37,655 nucleotides of DNA from UMGS1781 sp964389545 (lineage in GTDB: Bacteria > Bacillota > Clostridia > TANB77 > CAG-508). The notes under the pieces were generated by a model that worked only from the letters and a program-made list of their open reading frames with translations, ran no database searches and was not told where the DNA came from. Positions 7,040 through 15,853 of the stretch are shown here, piece by piece (positions within the stretch are counted from its first letter, which is position 1; each line of letters opens with the position of its first letter). Location of the stretch: assembly GCA_964389545.1 (NCBI GenBank), contig CAYMDN010000011.1, positions 1-37,655 of the forward strand, given 5' to 3'. A program made the position numbers and the translations under genes.

Positions 7040-8641
7040 ATGAAAAGAAAAATTTTAAGCATTTTATTGGTATTTATACTAATTGCAAGTATGTGCTTTT
7101 TAACCGCATGTGGTAAAAAAGAAGAGCAAGATGAAAAAGAAGATAAGAAGAGTACATCAGCAAACAATGACAAAAAAGAGGAAACAAGTAGCTTTGAATA
7201 TGGCTTTTTAAAATTAGAAAATGAAGAAGAAAATAAAATATATAGTCCTCTTTCTATAAAATATGCTTTAAAAATGTTACAAGAAGGTGCTGAAGGAGAA
7301 GCAAAAGAACAAATAGAAGCAGTATTAGATAATGCAGATGTAACAAAATATGAGTCAAGTAAAAACTTATCGCTTGCAAATGGACTATTTGTAAATAATA
7401 ACCAAAAAGATACAGTAAAACAAGACTATATTGATACTCTAAAAGAAAAATATAATGCAGAAGTTATCTTTGATGAATTTTCAAGTGTTGATAATATTAA
7501 TCAATGGATAGCAGATAAAACACTAAATTTAATAAAAAATATGTTATCTGCAATAGATCCAGGAACTGAATTCATGTTAGTAAACGCACTAGCTATAGAT
7601 ATGGATTGGGCAAATCAATTTTTACATCCAATAGATTTAAACCCAGTATCTGAGCACGAGAAATTTAGTTGGAGTGCAGCAGAACAATTAGAAAAGCTTA
7701 AATTTGAAGATAAATATGTTTCAGGAATGAGAATTGATGCATCTATTAATAAATACAACATTGTTAAAGAATTAGGAGAAGATTCAATTAGAGAAACCGT
7801 ATATGAAGAGTACAAAAAATATGTAAAAGAAAATACATATGAAGTAGATGACGATTTATCAGAAGCAAATATAAAAAAACATTTTGACCTAATGTTTGAC
7901 GGTGGAGAAACTTACGGTACATATACATCAAAAGGATATCTAAAAGAACTACAAGAAAATTATGGGCAAGTAAATATGTCAACAGACTTTATGTTCCTTG
8001 TAGATGATGATGTAAAAGCATTTGCAAAAGATTTAAAAGAATATAATGGAACAACACTACAATATATTGCAATAATGCCTACAAGCAAAAAATTATCAGA
8101 GTTTGTAGAAGATATAGATACAGAGAAAGTAAATACAATAATAGGAAACTTAAAAGATTTAAGTATGGATAGTGTAGAAGAAGGATATATAACACATATA
8201 AAAGGATTCATACCTAAATTTAAATTTGATTACGAATTAAAATTAGAAGAAGATCTTAAAAAATTAGGTGTTACAAATATTTTCAAAAAAGGAAATGCAA
8301 ATTTAAAAGGAATATCTAATAATGAAGATACATATATAGGAAAAGCTATACACAAAGCAACAATAGAACTTACACAAGATGGTATAAAAGCCGCAGCAGC
8401 AACAATGATGGGTGGATATGGAGCAGGAATGACATTTGATTATATATATGATGTTCCAGTTAAAGAAATAGATTTAACTTTTGATAATCCATATATGTTT
8501 ATAATAAGAGATAAAAAAACAGGAGAAGTATGGTTCATAGGAACAGTATATGATCCACTTCCAGTAGAAGAAGATCCAGAAAATTCTGCTGACCCAATGT
8601 ATGCATCATCAATTAGTGAATACAGATATGCAAATGACTAA
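7040..8641 (+). CDS. Lipoprotein serpin (serine-protease inhibitor) with a large insertion
   Basis: 533 residues. A signal peptide ends in lipobox LTAC (Cys24), followed by a Lys/Glu linker, so the protein is anchored outside the membrane. The serpin fold begins near residue 55 (IYSPLSIKYALKMLQEGAEG). The reactive-loop hinge is TQDGIKAAAATMMGG (about 445-459), with the Ala-rich stretch expected in inhibitory serpins, followed by FDNPYMFIIRDKKTGEVWFIG. About 120 residues around 195-320 do not fit the fold and make it longer than the usual 370-400 residue core. AGAAAGGAAG precedes the ATG. Target protease is unknown; gut serpins usually act on host or competitor proteases. Confidence 0.88.
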   Translation: MKRKILSILLVFILIASMCFLTACGKKEEQDEKEDKKSTSANNDKKEETSSFEYGFLKLENEEENKIYSPLSIKYALKMLQEGAEGEAKEQIEAVLDNADVTKYESSKNLSLANGLFVNNNQKDTVKQDYIDTLKEKYNAEVIFDEFSSVDNINQWIADKTLNLIKNMLSAIDPGTEFMLVNALAIDMDWANQFLHPIDLNPVSEHEKFSWSAAEQLEKLKFEDKYVSGMRIDASINKYNIVKELGEDSIRETVYEEYKKYVKENTYEVDDDLSEANIKKHFDLMFDGGETYGTYTSKGYLKELQENYGQVNMSTDFMFLVDDDVKAFAKDLKEYNGTTLQYIAIMPTSKKLSEFVEDIDTEKVNTIIGNLKDLSMDSVEEGYITHIKGFIPKFKFDYELKLEEDLKKLGVTNIFKKGNANLKGISNNEDTYIGKAIHKATIELTQDGIKAAAATMMGGYGAGMTFDYIYDVPVKEIDLTFDNPYMFIIRDKKTGEVWFIGTVYDPLPVEEDPENSADPMYASSISEYRYAND

Positions 8642-8710
8642 TTATAATAAATTTTAATGTTAATTTATAAAATATTCGATATAATCAAGTAGATTAAGGA
8701 GGAATGGAAA

Positions 8711-9379
8711 ATGGAGATATTAAATGAAAGAGATACTTTCATAGAAAACAAAAATGACGGAATGATAAAATTATTTAATAGAATGTTCTTAGGATTATTA
8801 GTTACAACAATAGCAGCATTTGTAACATACCAATCAGGATTATTTTTAGAGATTTCATACGGAGCCTTAGCAATAGTTGAATTAGCAGTCGTGCTTGTGT
8901 TTTCATTTATGTTCAAAAAATTATCAGCAACAATGGTAACAATACTATATTTCGCGTATGCATTAATTAATGGCATTACAATGAGTGTAATTTTTGCAGT
9001 ATTTGAGATAGAAACAATATTCTATGCATTTTTAGCAACAGCATTACTATTTGGAGGATTAGCACTATACGGAAAAACAACTCAAAAAGATATGACAAAA
9101 TTGGGAACAATATGTATGGTCGGTTTAGTTGTTGGATTAGTAATATCACTTATCAACATATTTGTAGGAAATACAATGGTAGATATAATTTTAGACTGGA
9201 TAATACTATTAATTTTTTGTGGATTAACTGCATATGATATGAATAAAATAGTTAGAATGGAAAACTATCCAGGAATAGATGTAAACAAGTTTTACATTTA
9301 TGGAGCAATGGAATTATATTTAGATTTTATTAATATGTTTATCAGAATTTTATCAATAATGGGTAAAAGAAATAACTAA
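8711..9379 (+). CDS. Bax inhibitor-1 family membrane protein
   Basis: 222 residues with about seven membrane helices and family signatures near the end: GLTAYDMNKI, containing one Asp of the pH-sensing pair, and ELYLDFINMFIRIL. Bacterial members (YccA/YetJ type) are thought to be ion-leak channels or FtsH-protease modulators; which applies here cannot be told. It starts after AAGGAGGAATGG-like sequence and ends before a strong terminator at 9396, so it is a single-gene unit. Confidence 0.9.
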   Translation: MEILNERDTFIENKNDGMIKLFNRMFLGLLVTTIAAFVTYQSGLFLEISYGALAIVELAVVLVFSFMFKKLSATMVTILYFAYALINGITMSVIFAVFEIETIFYAFLATALLFGGLALYGKTTQKDMTKLGTICMVGLVVGLVISLINIFVGNTMVDIILDWIILLIFCGLTAYDMNKIVRMENYPGIDVNKFYIYGAMELYLDFINMFIRILSIMGKRNN

Positions 9380-9395
9380 ATTTATATTTAAAACA

Positions 9396-9430
9396 AAACG
9401 GAGAGTCCTTTATAGGATTCTCCGTTTTTT
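9396..9430 (+). terminator. Terminator after the Bax-inhibitor gene
   Basis: Stem AAACGGAGAGTCCT / AGGATTCTCCGTTT with one internal mismatch, ending in TTTTTT. Confidence 0.92.
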
Positions 9431-9498
9431 AGATTTAGCTTTTTTCAAGCACTTTCAGATAAATGTTTAGCAAACTAACTAAAAAAAGATATCTAAAT

Positions 9499-9528
9499 TT
9501 GACAAAAAGAGTTATAGCATGTTATAAT
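9499..9528 (+). promoter_or_regulatory. Promoter of the Ala/Lys-rich membrane protein gene
   Basis: TTGACA (9499-9504) and TATAAT (9523-9528), the latter preceded by TGT, with an 18-base spacer. Because it lies inside the open frame that begins at 9463, it argues for the later start at GTG 9565. Confidence 0.75.
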
Positions 9529-9564
9529 GTATTATGTAAACGATTGGCAAAGGAGGATATTATT

Positions 9565-11601
9565 GTGGATAATAATATGTTAAATGTACAATTAGATTTA
9601 TCGCGAGGAGCTTACATCATTAGTAGAAATAATGGTGAAGAAGTTGTAGTTAAAGAAATAAATGACGGGACTAAAAATAATTATGATAGAGTAACTATGA
9701 ATAAAAGAAGAAAAGAAATAGAATCAATGGAAAGTCCTAGTAGATGGATTCCTTCAGATTTATTAAAATTAGTTGATCCAGTTTTATATGATGCATTAGA
9801 AGAATTTGATAATAAATATGGAACTAAATACAGAAGTGCATATGTAAAAGCAATAACATTGCAAGTTCCATATACTGGTGTATCAGAAATGAAGAAAAAA
9901 AGACAGTATGAAAAAAGAGCAGCTGGACTAAGAACTGCTAAGCTAGAAAAAGCAGGAATTTCAATAAAATACGATTTAAATATGTTAGGAAAAGCTAAAG
10001 GATTAGGATTGATGGATAAAATTCAAGCCTTAAGAACAGCAAATGCTCAAAAAACAGTTGGAGCAGAAATCAACATAAAACAAGACAACTTCGTATTAAA
10101 TAAAATAAGAGATATAGGTAATTCAATTGCACAAGGAATAGGCAGTATAAAGGCAAAGATTGCTGAGAGACAAGATAAAGCAAGACAAGAAAGGCTACTT
10201 GAAACACAAAGACGATTAGAAGAATCTATTCCAAGAGATGAAAATGGACTTATTGATGATGTTCCAGAACTTAGTGAAGAAGAATTAGCAGCAATAACAT
10301 CTGGAACACTAGAACAAACAGGAGTTAAAATTGATATAATAGATCCACTTAAACAAATACCAGAACAGGAAAATCCAGTGGTAGAACAACCAGCAATTCA
10401 GGAAAAGCAACCAGAAGCTGAACATATAGAGCCAGTAGTAGAGCAACCAGTAAGACCGGAAGCAAAACCAATTGAACAACCAGAGCCTGAAAAAATAGAA
10501 TCAGTTGTAAAACCAGAACCTAAACCACAAGCACCATCAATGAAAAAACAACCAAAAAAGAAAATGAGTAGAAGTAAGTCAATTCAAGCGTCTAAAAAAG
10601 CAGCTAGAGAAGCAGGAAAAATGAAAAATTCATATGCAGATAGAATAGCTAATAAAGCTACAGCAAGAGCAATTGCAGATCAAAGAAAGAAAGAAGCAGC
10701 AGAAAGAAGAGCTGAAGATGCTAAAAAAGCAGAACAAGATAGAATTGCAAGAGAAAAAGCAGAAAATGAAGCAAGAATAAGACAAGAAATTGAAGCAGAG
10801 GAAGCAAGACTTGCGGCAGAAGAAGCAGAAAAAGCTATAAATGATAAAAAATTATCAGTAAGGTTTACAAGAAAACTAAAAGATGCAAAAGACTCAATAA
10901 GAAATAAAGTACATATACCAAACCTTACAGGAAAGCAAAGAAAAATTGCTGGATTTTTAACAGCAGTTGCATTAGTAGGGGCAATAGGATTAGCAGTTGG
11001 AAGATCAAATGCTGATGCAGGAGAAAGATATGTACAACCTGAACCTACAGCAACTATAAGTGCAGCAATGGAGCACATGCAAGACGGATTATCTGGAGCA
11101 GAAGATTTAGTATATAGAGAAACAAGTAGTCCACATGCTCAAGAAATGTCAATAAAAACACCAGCTAAAGAAGAAAAAGGTGGAACTAAGGTTGAAACTG
11201 AAAAAAGTGGAACTGAAGCAGAACCTGTAAAAAGTGAAGAAGATATCGAAAAAGAATATTTATCTTCAGTAAGAGTTGGAAGTAATATGAAAATAGACAG
11301 CGGTAAGTATTTCGCAAGCCCAGATGGAACAGGAAACTTTGGACATTTTGAAAACTTTACAGATGGAGTAAAAGAAATAACAATGATAGATGTAATAACA
11401 AGAGAGGGAGTTATTGTTATAAAAGATGCAGATGTTAGTTTATATGACTTAAAACAACAATATCCAGATGCTAAATTCTCATATCACTTTGTATTCAGGC
11501 ATTCAGATGGAAGAACAACAGCATTAGGATGGCTAACAGAAAATAGTATGGAACAAAATATAGAAATGAATCAACAACAAATGGCAGATGAAGGAAGATA
11601 A
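9565..11601 (+). CDS. Large membrane-anchored protein with Ala/Lys/Glu-rich region
   Basis: 678 residues from GTG 9565, chosen because AAAGGAGG ends eight bases upstream and a promoter lies just before it. The N-terminal ~200 residues are a conserved-looking basic domain (SPSRWIPSDLLKLVDPVLYD). Then follow Pro/Glu repeats (about 265-330), a long Ala/Arg/Lys/Glu helix likely to be coiled coil (about 335-430), one membrane helix (about 462-482, GFLTAVALVGAIGLAVG), and an outward C-terminal domain (VRVGSNMKIDSGKYFASPDG onward). It resembles SafA/LysM-less cell-envelope proteins only in layout; I do not recognise a family. It is a single gene with its own terminator. Confidence 0.72.
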   Translation: MDNNMLNVQLDLSRGAYIISRNNGEEVVVKEINDGTKNNYDRVTMNKRRKEIESMESPSRWIPSDLLKLVDPVLYDALEEFDNKYGTKYRSAYVKAITLQVPYTGVSEMKKKRQYEKRAAGLRTAKLEKAGISIKYDLNMLGKAKGLGLMDKIQALRTANAQKTVGAEINIKQDNFVLNKIRDIGNSIAQGIGSIKAKIAERQDKARQERLLETQRRLEESIPRDENGLIDDVPELSEEELAAITSGTLEQTGVKIDIIDPLKQIPEQENPVVEQPAIQEKQPEAEHIEPVVEQPVRPEAKPIEQPEPEKIESVVKPEPKPQAPSMKKQPKKKMSRSKSIQASKKAAREAGKMKNSYADRIANKATARAIADQRKKEAAERRAEDAKKAEQDRIAREKAENEARIRQEIEAEEARLAAEEAEKAINDKKLSVRFTRKLKDAKDSIRNKVHIPNLTGKQRKIAGFLTAVALVGAIGLAVGRSNADAGERYVQPEPTATISAAMEHMQDGLSGAEDLVYRETSSPHAQEMSIKTPAKEEKGGTKVETEKSGTEAEPVKSEEDIEKEYLSSVRVGSNMKIDSGKYFASPDGTGNFGHFENFTDGVKEITMIDVITREGVIVIKDADVSLYDLKQQYPDAKFSYHFVFRHSDGRTTALGWLTENSMEQNIEMNQQQMADEGR

Positions 11602-11622
11602 TAATTACCAATATAAAAGATT

Positions 11623-11659
11623 CAGCTATTGCAAAAGGTTGCGGTAGCTGGATTTTTTT
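11623..11659 (+). terminator. Terminator after the 678-residue protein
   Basis: 12-bp stem CAGCTATTGCAA / TTGCGGTAGCTG (two G-U pairs), AAGG loop, then GGATTTTTTT. Confidence 0.9.
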
Positions 11660-11674
11660 GCAGTATATTGTAAT

Positions 11675-11703
11675 TTAACATTCATAACAAAATATGATAT
11701 AAT
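11675..11703 (+). promoter_or_regulatory. Promoter of the GNAT acetyltransferase gene
   Basis: TTAACA (11675-11680), a 17-base spacer, and TATAAT (11698-11703) preceded by TGA (extended -10). Confidence 0.7.
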
Positions 11704-11743
11704 AATTATGTATACACACTTTTAGACAGTCGGAGGTGTTGGC

Positions 11744-12256
11744 ATGAGGATTAGAAGAGCAACAGAAAACGACTTTGCGGAATATGTTCGTCTATATAAT
11801 GACTCCGATGCAGAAACAATATATCGGGGAAATGAAGATGGAAAAATAAATCCGCAAAAACAGCAGGAAGCAGAGAAGTACTTTGGACTAGACGATCCAA
11901 ATAGTGAATGGATGAAGCAATTAGAGGAATATGATCGGAGAACATTCGATAAGTTTCTTGCAGATATTACAAACCCGAACAATAGAATAATTATAATCCA
12001 GAATACCTATAGAATTGTTGGATTTATCGAATTATATCTAATTAAACGGTTTGAATGGAAAATTGCTTTTATCTGCATTGAGCAACGATATCAAAATCCG
12101 AAGGTGCTGAATGAAGTGATGCAATATCTTTCCCAAAAAGAAAAAATGCGTCAGCTTGATGTATGTACTCTAGGAGGAAAATTTGATAAAGTGCTCGAAA
12201 GTATTGGATTTGTTCATACTTCAACTTCGTTTCTGCGCAAAAAAATGGACGGCTAG
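11744..12256 (+). CDS. GNAT-family N-acetyltransferase-like protein (acquired cassette)
   Basis: 170 residues. The opening MRIRRATENDFAEYVRLYND, the central strand RIVGFIELYLI and the C-terminal KFDKVLESIGFVHTST fit the GNAT fold, which moves acetyl from acetyl-CoA to an amine; the substrate is unknown. The acetyl-CoA loop is weak, so activity is uncertain. It starts after CGGAGGTG. Codon use differs from its neighbours: CCG, CGT and three in-frame CGG codons (11825, 11936, 12047), with a higher G+C content. Own promoter and terminator make it a self-contained cassette, probably acquired. Confidence 0.65.
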   Translation: MRIRRATENDFAEYVRLYNDSDAETIYRGNEDGKINPQKQQEAEKYFGLDDPNSEWMKQLEEYDRRTFDKFLADITNPNNRIIIIQNTYRIVGFIELYLIKRFEWKIAFICIEQRYQNPKVLNEVMQYLSQKEKMRQLDVCTLGGKFDKVLESIGFVHTSTSFLRKKMDG

Positions 12257-12276
12257 AAACATCTAGCCGTCTTTTA
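12248..12276 (+). terminator. Terminator overlapping the GNAT stop codon
   Basis: Perfect 10-bp stem GACGGCTAGA / TCTAGCCGTC with an AACA loop and TTTT tail. The TAG stop codon lies inside the left arm, so termination DNA is also coding DNA. Confidence 0.92.
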
Positions 12277-12338
12277 TCATACCTTGAAAACTACTTGCTT
12301 TTATGATATAGTTTAAAAAAGTGTGAAGGGAGAAAACT

Positions 12339-12758
12339 ATGGAATATAGAAGATTTAAAGATACAATTATTGCAAGAATTGATAAAGGAGAAGAAATACT
12401 AGATAAAATAAAAGAAATTTCATTAAAAGAAAATATAAAACTAGCAAATGTCAATGCTTTAGGTGCTACAAATGAATTCACAGTAGGCGTTTTCAAAGTT
12501 GATGAAAAGAAATATTATTCAAATGAATTTAAAGGTAACTTTGAAATTGTTTCTTTAACAGGAACAATTAATACCATGAATGATGAATTTTATACACATA
12601 TACACATGAGTGCTGGAAATGATAAAGGAGAAGTATTTGGAGGACATTTGAATAGAGCCATAGTTAGTGCAACTTGTGAAATGGTAATAAATATTATAGA
12701 TGGAAGAGTAGATAGAGTATTAGATGAAGAAATAGGGTTAAATTTGTTTAAATTTTAG
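12339..12758 (+). CDS. PPC/DUF296 domain protein
   Basis: 139 residues covering a single PPC domain. It starts MEYRRFKDTIIARIDKGEEI and has the metal-site pattern THIHMSAGNDKGEVFGGHL, with the two His and the GGHL turn typical of the family. Stand-alone bacterial PPC proteins form trimers and have been linked to DNA binding in plants but have no settled role in bacteria. GGGAGAA precedes the ATG. It may share a transcript with ogt, 21 bases downstream. Confidence 0.85.
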   Translation: MEYRRFKDTIIARIDKGEEILDKIKEISLKENIKLANVNALGATNEFTVGVFKVDEKKYYSNEFKGNFEIVSLTGTINTMNDEFYTHIHMSAGNDKGEVFGGHLNRAIVSATCEMVINIIDGRVDRVLDEEIGLNLFKF

Positions 12759-12779
12759 AATAACTGGGAGAACATAAAA

Positions 12780-13313
12780 ATGCAATACACAACAAAATAT
12801 AACTCTCCATTAGGAGAAATAATGATAGCAGCAGATGATCAATTGTTAACTGGATTATGGTTTGTAGGTCAAAAATATTTTGGACTTCATTTAGATAAAG
12901 AAAATGAGGAAAAAGAAACACCAGTATTAAGAAATACTAAAAAATGGTTAGATATATATTTTAGTGGAAAAGAGCCAGATTTTAAATTACCTATTTATCT
13001 TAATGGAACTGATTTTCAAAACGAAGTATGGAATATTTTATATACAATTCCATATGGCAAAACAATGACCTATTGCGAGATAGCAAATATCTTAGCAAAA
13101 AGAAGAGGACTAAAACGAATGTCGGCACAAGCTGTAGGAGGAGCTGTTGGAAAAAATGAAATATCAATAATTGTTCCTTGTCATAGAGTTGTAGGAAGTA
13201 ATGGAAGTTTAACTGGATATGCAGGTGGAATTGATAAAAAGATTGAACTTTTAAAATTAGAGAAAGGATATAAGAACGAATTTTATATTCCAAAAAGAAG
13301 TAATGCAATGTAA
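12780..13313 (+). CDS. ogt: Methylated-DNA--protein-cysteine methyltransferase
   Basis: 177 residues. Repairs O6-methylguanine in DNA by moving the methyl group irreversibly to its own cysteine. The active site IVPCHRVVG has Cys134, and the helix-turn-helix region FQNEVWNILYTIPYGKTMTYCEIA and SAQAVGGAVGKN are standard. An N-terminal ribonuclease-like domain (1-75) is complete. It sits between a PPC gene and a YjbR-type gene with short gaps, so the three may be co-transcribed. Complete and intact. Confidence 0.96.
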   Translation: MQYTTKYNSPLGEIMIAADDQLLTGLWFVGQKYFGLHLDKENEEKETPVLRNTKKWLDIYFSGKEPDFKLPIYLNGTDFQNEVWNILYTIPYGKTMTYCEIANILAKRRGLKRMSAQAVGGAVGKNEISIIVPCHRVVGSNGSLTGYAGGIDKKIELLKLEKGYKNEFYIPKRSNAM

Positions 13314-13339
13314 GTAATAATCGGAGTGGAGAAATAAAA

Positions 13340-13996
13340 GTGAAAGAGTATTTTAATAATTATCGCATTGATACTGAAAAATTAGAGAAATATGGATTTA
13401 ATAAGGAAAACGATACATACAAATATGAAACAACTATATTAAATGAAGATATGAAAGTAATAATAACAGTATTAAGTGATAGAACATTTGATTATAAAGT
13501 AATTGATAATAACATAAATGAACCTTATGATCTAATATTTGTCGAAGATGCAACTGGAGATTATGTTGGAAAAGCAAGACAAGAATTTGAAAATGTAATT
13601 GAAGATATAAAAGAAAAATGCTCTGAAAAAGATATCTTTAAAACTCCTCAGTCAAAGCAGGTTATAAAATATGTAAAAGAAAAATATAATAGAGAATTAG
13701 AATACTTATGGGAAAAAACACCTAAAGCTGCTATATGGAGACATAGTGAAAATAGCAAATGGTTTGGAATAATAATGTCCGTATCTAAAACAAAAATAGG
13801 ATTAAATGATGATATTGAAATTGATGTTATAGACTTAAAATACCCAAAAGAAGATCTACCGAATGTTGTAGATAATAAAAATATATTTCCTGGTTATCAC
13901 ATGAATAAAAAAAGTTGGATAACGATTCCTCTTGATAATACAATGAAAATCAAAGAAATTTATAAATATATAGATATTAGCTATAATTGTACTTGA
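13340..13996 (+). CDS. MmcQ/YjbR-family protein with N-terminal extension
   Basis: 218 residues. The second half (from about residue 100, QSKQVIKYVKEKYNRELEYL) is an MmcQ/YjbR domain, with the signature FPGYHMNKKSWITIPLDNT. The first half is a small domain often joined to it (MKEYFNNYRIDTEKLEKYGF). The family has a double-wing DNA-binding-like fold but no proven function. The start is GTG 13340 behind GGAGTGGAG. Placement after ogt suggests a shared transcript; the hairpin at 13997 follows the stop at once. Confidence 0.82.
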   Translation: MKEYFNNYRIDTEKLEKYGFNKENDTYKYETTILNEDMKVIITVLSDRTFDYKVIDNNINEPYDLIFVEDATGDYVGKARQEFENVIEDIKEKCSEKDIFKTPQSKQVIKYVKEKYNRELEYLWEKTPKAAIWRHSENSKWFGIIMSVSKTKIGLNDDIEIDVIDLKYPKEDLPNVVDNKNIFPGYHMNKKSWITIPLDNTMKIKEIYKYIDISYNCT

Positions 13997-14021
13997 ACGG
14001 TAGGGGCAATGCCTCTACCGT
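13997..14021 (+). terminator. Hairpin after the YjbR-type gene, REP-like
   Basis: 11-bp stem ACGGTAGGGGC / GCCTCTACCGT (one G-U pair) with an AAT loop. The T-tail is weak (GAATTTGTTATT). The G+C-rich stem and GCAATGC core resemble the hairpin at 31201, so it could be a dispersed repeat rather than a plain terminator. Confidence 0.6.
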
Positions 14022-14152
14022 GAATTTGTTATTGGAAACTTGAATTAAATTAAAAAATCGATATCATAAAATACAATATTGTTACAAAAATATTGCAAAA
14101 ATATTGCGCTTTCATAACAATTTGTGTTTTTAAAAGCAATATCTTGTTTTTT

Positions 14153-14187
14153 TTTAATGCTTTTGATAACATTATAAAAGCATTAAA
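14153..14187 (+). promoter_or_regulatory. Leader hairpin before the coiled-coil gene
   Basis: Perfect 12-bp stem TTTAATGCTTTT / AAAAGCATTAAA around an 11-base loop, ending eight bases before the ribosome site AAGGGGG. No T-tail follows the right arm. It could be an operator or an mRNA structure that affects translation. The upstream DNA also has two direct copies of AAAAATATTGC (about 14083-14107). Confidence 0.45.
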
Positions 14188-14207
14188 TTATCATAAGGGG
14201 GATACAA

Positions 14208-15146
14208 ATGACAAAAAAAATAACAGAAATAGTAAATGATAATAAAGAAATTATAAATGAATTATTAAAAAAAGAAGGTGTTGACTTCTTATCAAACTTA
14301 TATACTAAACAAGAAAAAATAAACAATGAGATAAATGATACAAAAGCTAAAAAAGAACAGATAATAGATGAATTATTAAAAAATGAAGGAACTCTAGATA
14401 AAGATAATAAAGAGTTAAGAGAACATATAAACAGCTTAGAATCTGTATTAGAAAGCATTGAAATAGTTTATAAAAACTTAAGTGAATTACAAAGTACTTA
14501 TATTAATATTGAAAACAGACTTTTAATCATTATAGAAAGAATAAGAAGCAATATTGATATTAAAGAAGAAATAGAGATATTATCTAATAAAATTAATTTT
14601 GCTATATCGTGTGAAAATAACATTAAAAATGATAATGAAAAAAATTACTTAATTATTAATAGCTCTTTAAAAAGAACAATAAACAAAACTATTGAATCTA
14701 ATGTACCAACAAATCTCGAAAATATAACTATTGATAATTTAACAGACAATTTAGTATTAAAAATTTTCGAAAAAAGAGTAGAATTACCATATACAAAAAA
14801 AGAAGTTGAAAATTTTATGAAAGAATATCCTAATGAATATAAAACAGTACAAGATGTAATATCAAAAGAGTTTATAGTACATATTTCATTATATAATAAA
14901 CATCCTATCTTATCTCGATTTAGAGAGGCATATTACTTATGTAGAATTAAAGAAATGCAATCAGTATTTGACTCATTTATGTTTGCTAAAAGTATTATGT
15001 TTAGATCAGATATAAATCCTTACATTATTGCAGCAGTAAAGACTAAAAAACAATTAGAAGATTATATTGAATGTTTAGAACAGAATAGATTAGATGATTA
15101 TAAGTACTTCAAGATTGTTTTTGCTGTAAATCCTTTAGCAGTTTAA
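14208..15146 (+). CDS. Hypothetical coiled-coil protein
   Basis: 312 residues, not recognised. The first ~150 residues are a long charged helix with heptad-like spacing (coiled coil), without a signal peptide or membrane segment. Residues 195-312 look globular (LPYTKKEVENFMKEYPNEYK, then YYLCRIKEMQSVFDSFMFAK). It starts behind AAGGGGG and lies 83 bases before the TasA-like gene with no terminator between, so it may be the first gene of the surface locus. Composition is native, very A+T-rich. Confidence 0.6.
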   Translation: MTKKITEIVNDNKEIINELLKKEGVDFLSNLYTKQEKINNEINDTKAKKEQIIDELLKNEGTLDKDNKELREHINSLESVLESIEIVYKNLSELQSTYINIENRLLIIIERIRSNIDIKEEIEILSNKINFAISCENNIKNDNEKNYLIINSSLKRTINKTIESNVPTNLENITIDNLTDNLVLKIFEKRVELPYTKKEVENFMKEYPNEYKTVQDVISKEFIVHISLYNKHPILSRFREAYYLCRIKEMQSVFDSFMFAKSIMFRSDINPYIIAAVKTKKQLEDYIECLEQNRLDDYKYFKIVFAVNPLAV

Positions 15147-15229
15147 GCAGATAAGGAGTAAATAAAGTATAGGAGGTGTTAGAAAAAAATAATTGTCATA
15201 TAAAATAAAAAAATAGGAGGTAATAAAAA

Positions 15230-15820
15230 ATGACAAATTCAAAAAAAGAAAATAAGAAAAAAATATTTATAATAATATTAATAGTATTACTATTAGGTTT
15301 AGCAGTAGGGTATGCTGCATTTGCAGATACATTAAATATTTCAGGAACAGCAAATGCGAGTGGTTCATTTGACATAGAGTTTAATTCTGCAAAGGTGGTA
15401 ACTTCTGCAGGAGTTAATGAAACAGAAACGAAAGCAACAATATCAGAAGACAAAAACACATTAACAGTAACAGTTAAGGATTTGGCTTATCCAGGTGCAG
15501 GAGCTCAATTCCAAGCAGTTATAAAGAATGTGGGGACAGTTCCAGCAAAAGTTAAGGCAGTAACTCCAACAAATATAGATGGTAATGGAAATGCAATTGT
15601 AATTAAAGGACTTGATGCAATAACAACATCTCATCCAGTATTAGCACCAAATGGTACATGTACAATTGATTTTACAGTTGAATGGGATCCAGATGTAACA
15701 ACATTAGATGAAACTAAAGCAGGAGAAGGAAAAGATGATTTAGCTGAATTATCTTTCAATTTAGAAATCGAATATGAGCAAGATACAACACAATTTACAG
15801 GAACACAAGGTCATACTTAA
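15230..15820 (+). CDS. TasA/CalY (camelysin)-like secreted protein with SipW-type signal
   Basis: 196 residues. A basic N-terminus and a hydrophobic core lead into GYAAFADTLNISGTANASG, the pattern of SipW-cleaved proteins. The mature part is beta-rich (TLTVTVKDLAYPGAGAQFQAVIKNVGTVPAKV), like the fibre-forming matrix protein TasA and camelysin. The next gene encodes an ER-type signal peptidase, the expected processing enzyme. The start follows TAGGAGGT; two further SD-like motifs (15151 and 15171) lie in the leader. It probably forms surface fibres or a coat; direct evidence is only the signal and the fold pattern. Confidence 0.8.
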   Translation: MTNSKKENKKKIFIIILIVLLLGLAVGYAAFADTLNISGTANASGSFDIEFNSAKVVTSAGVNETETKATISEDKNTLTVTVKDLAYPGAGAQFQAVIKNVGTVPAKVKAVTPTNIDGNGNAIVIKGLDAITTSHPVLAPNGTCTIDFTVEWDPDVTTLDETKAGEGKDDLAELSFNLEIEYEQDTTQFTGTQGHT

Positions 15821-15853
15821 TGTATAAGATAAAAAAGTTTAAGGAAAGAATAA

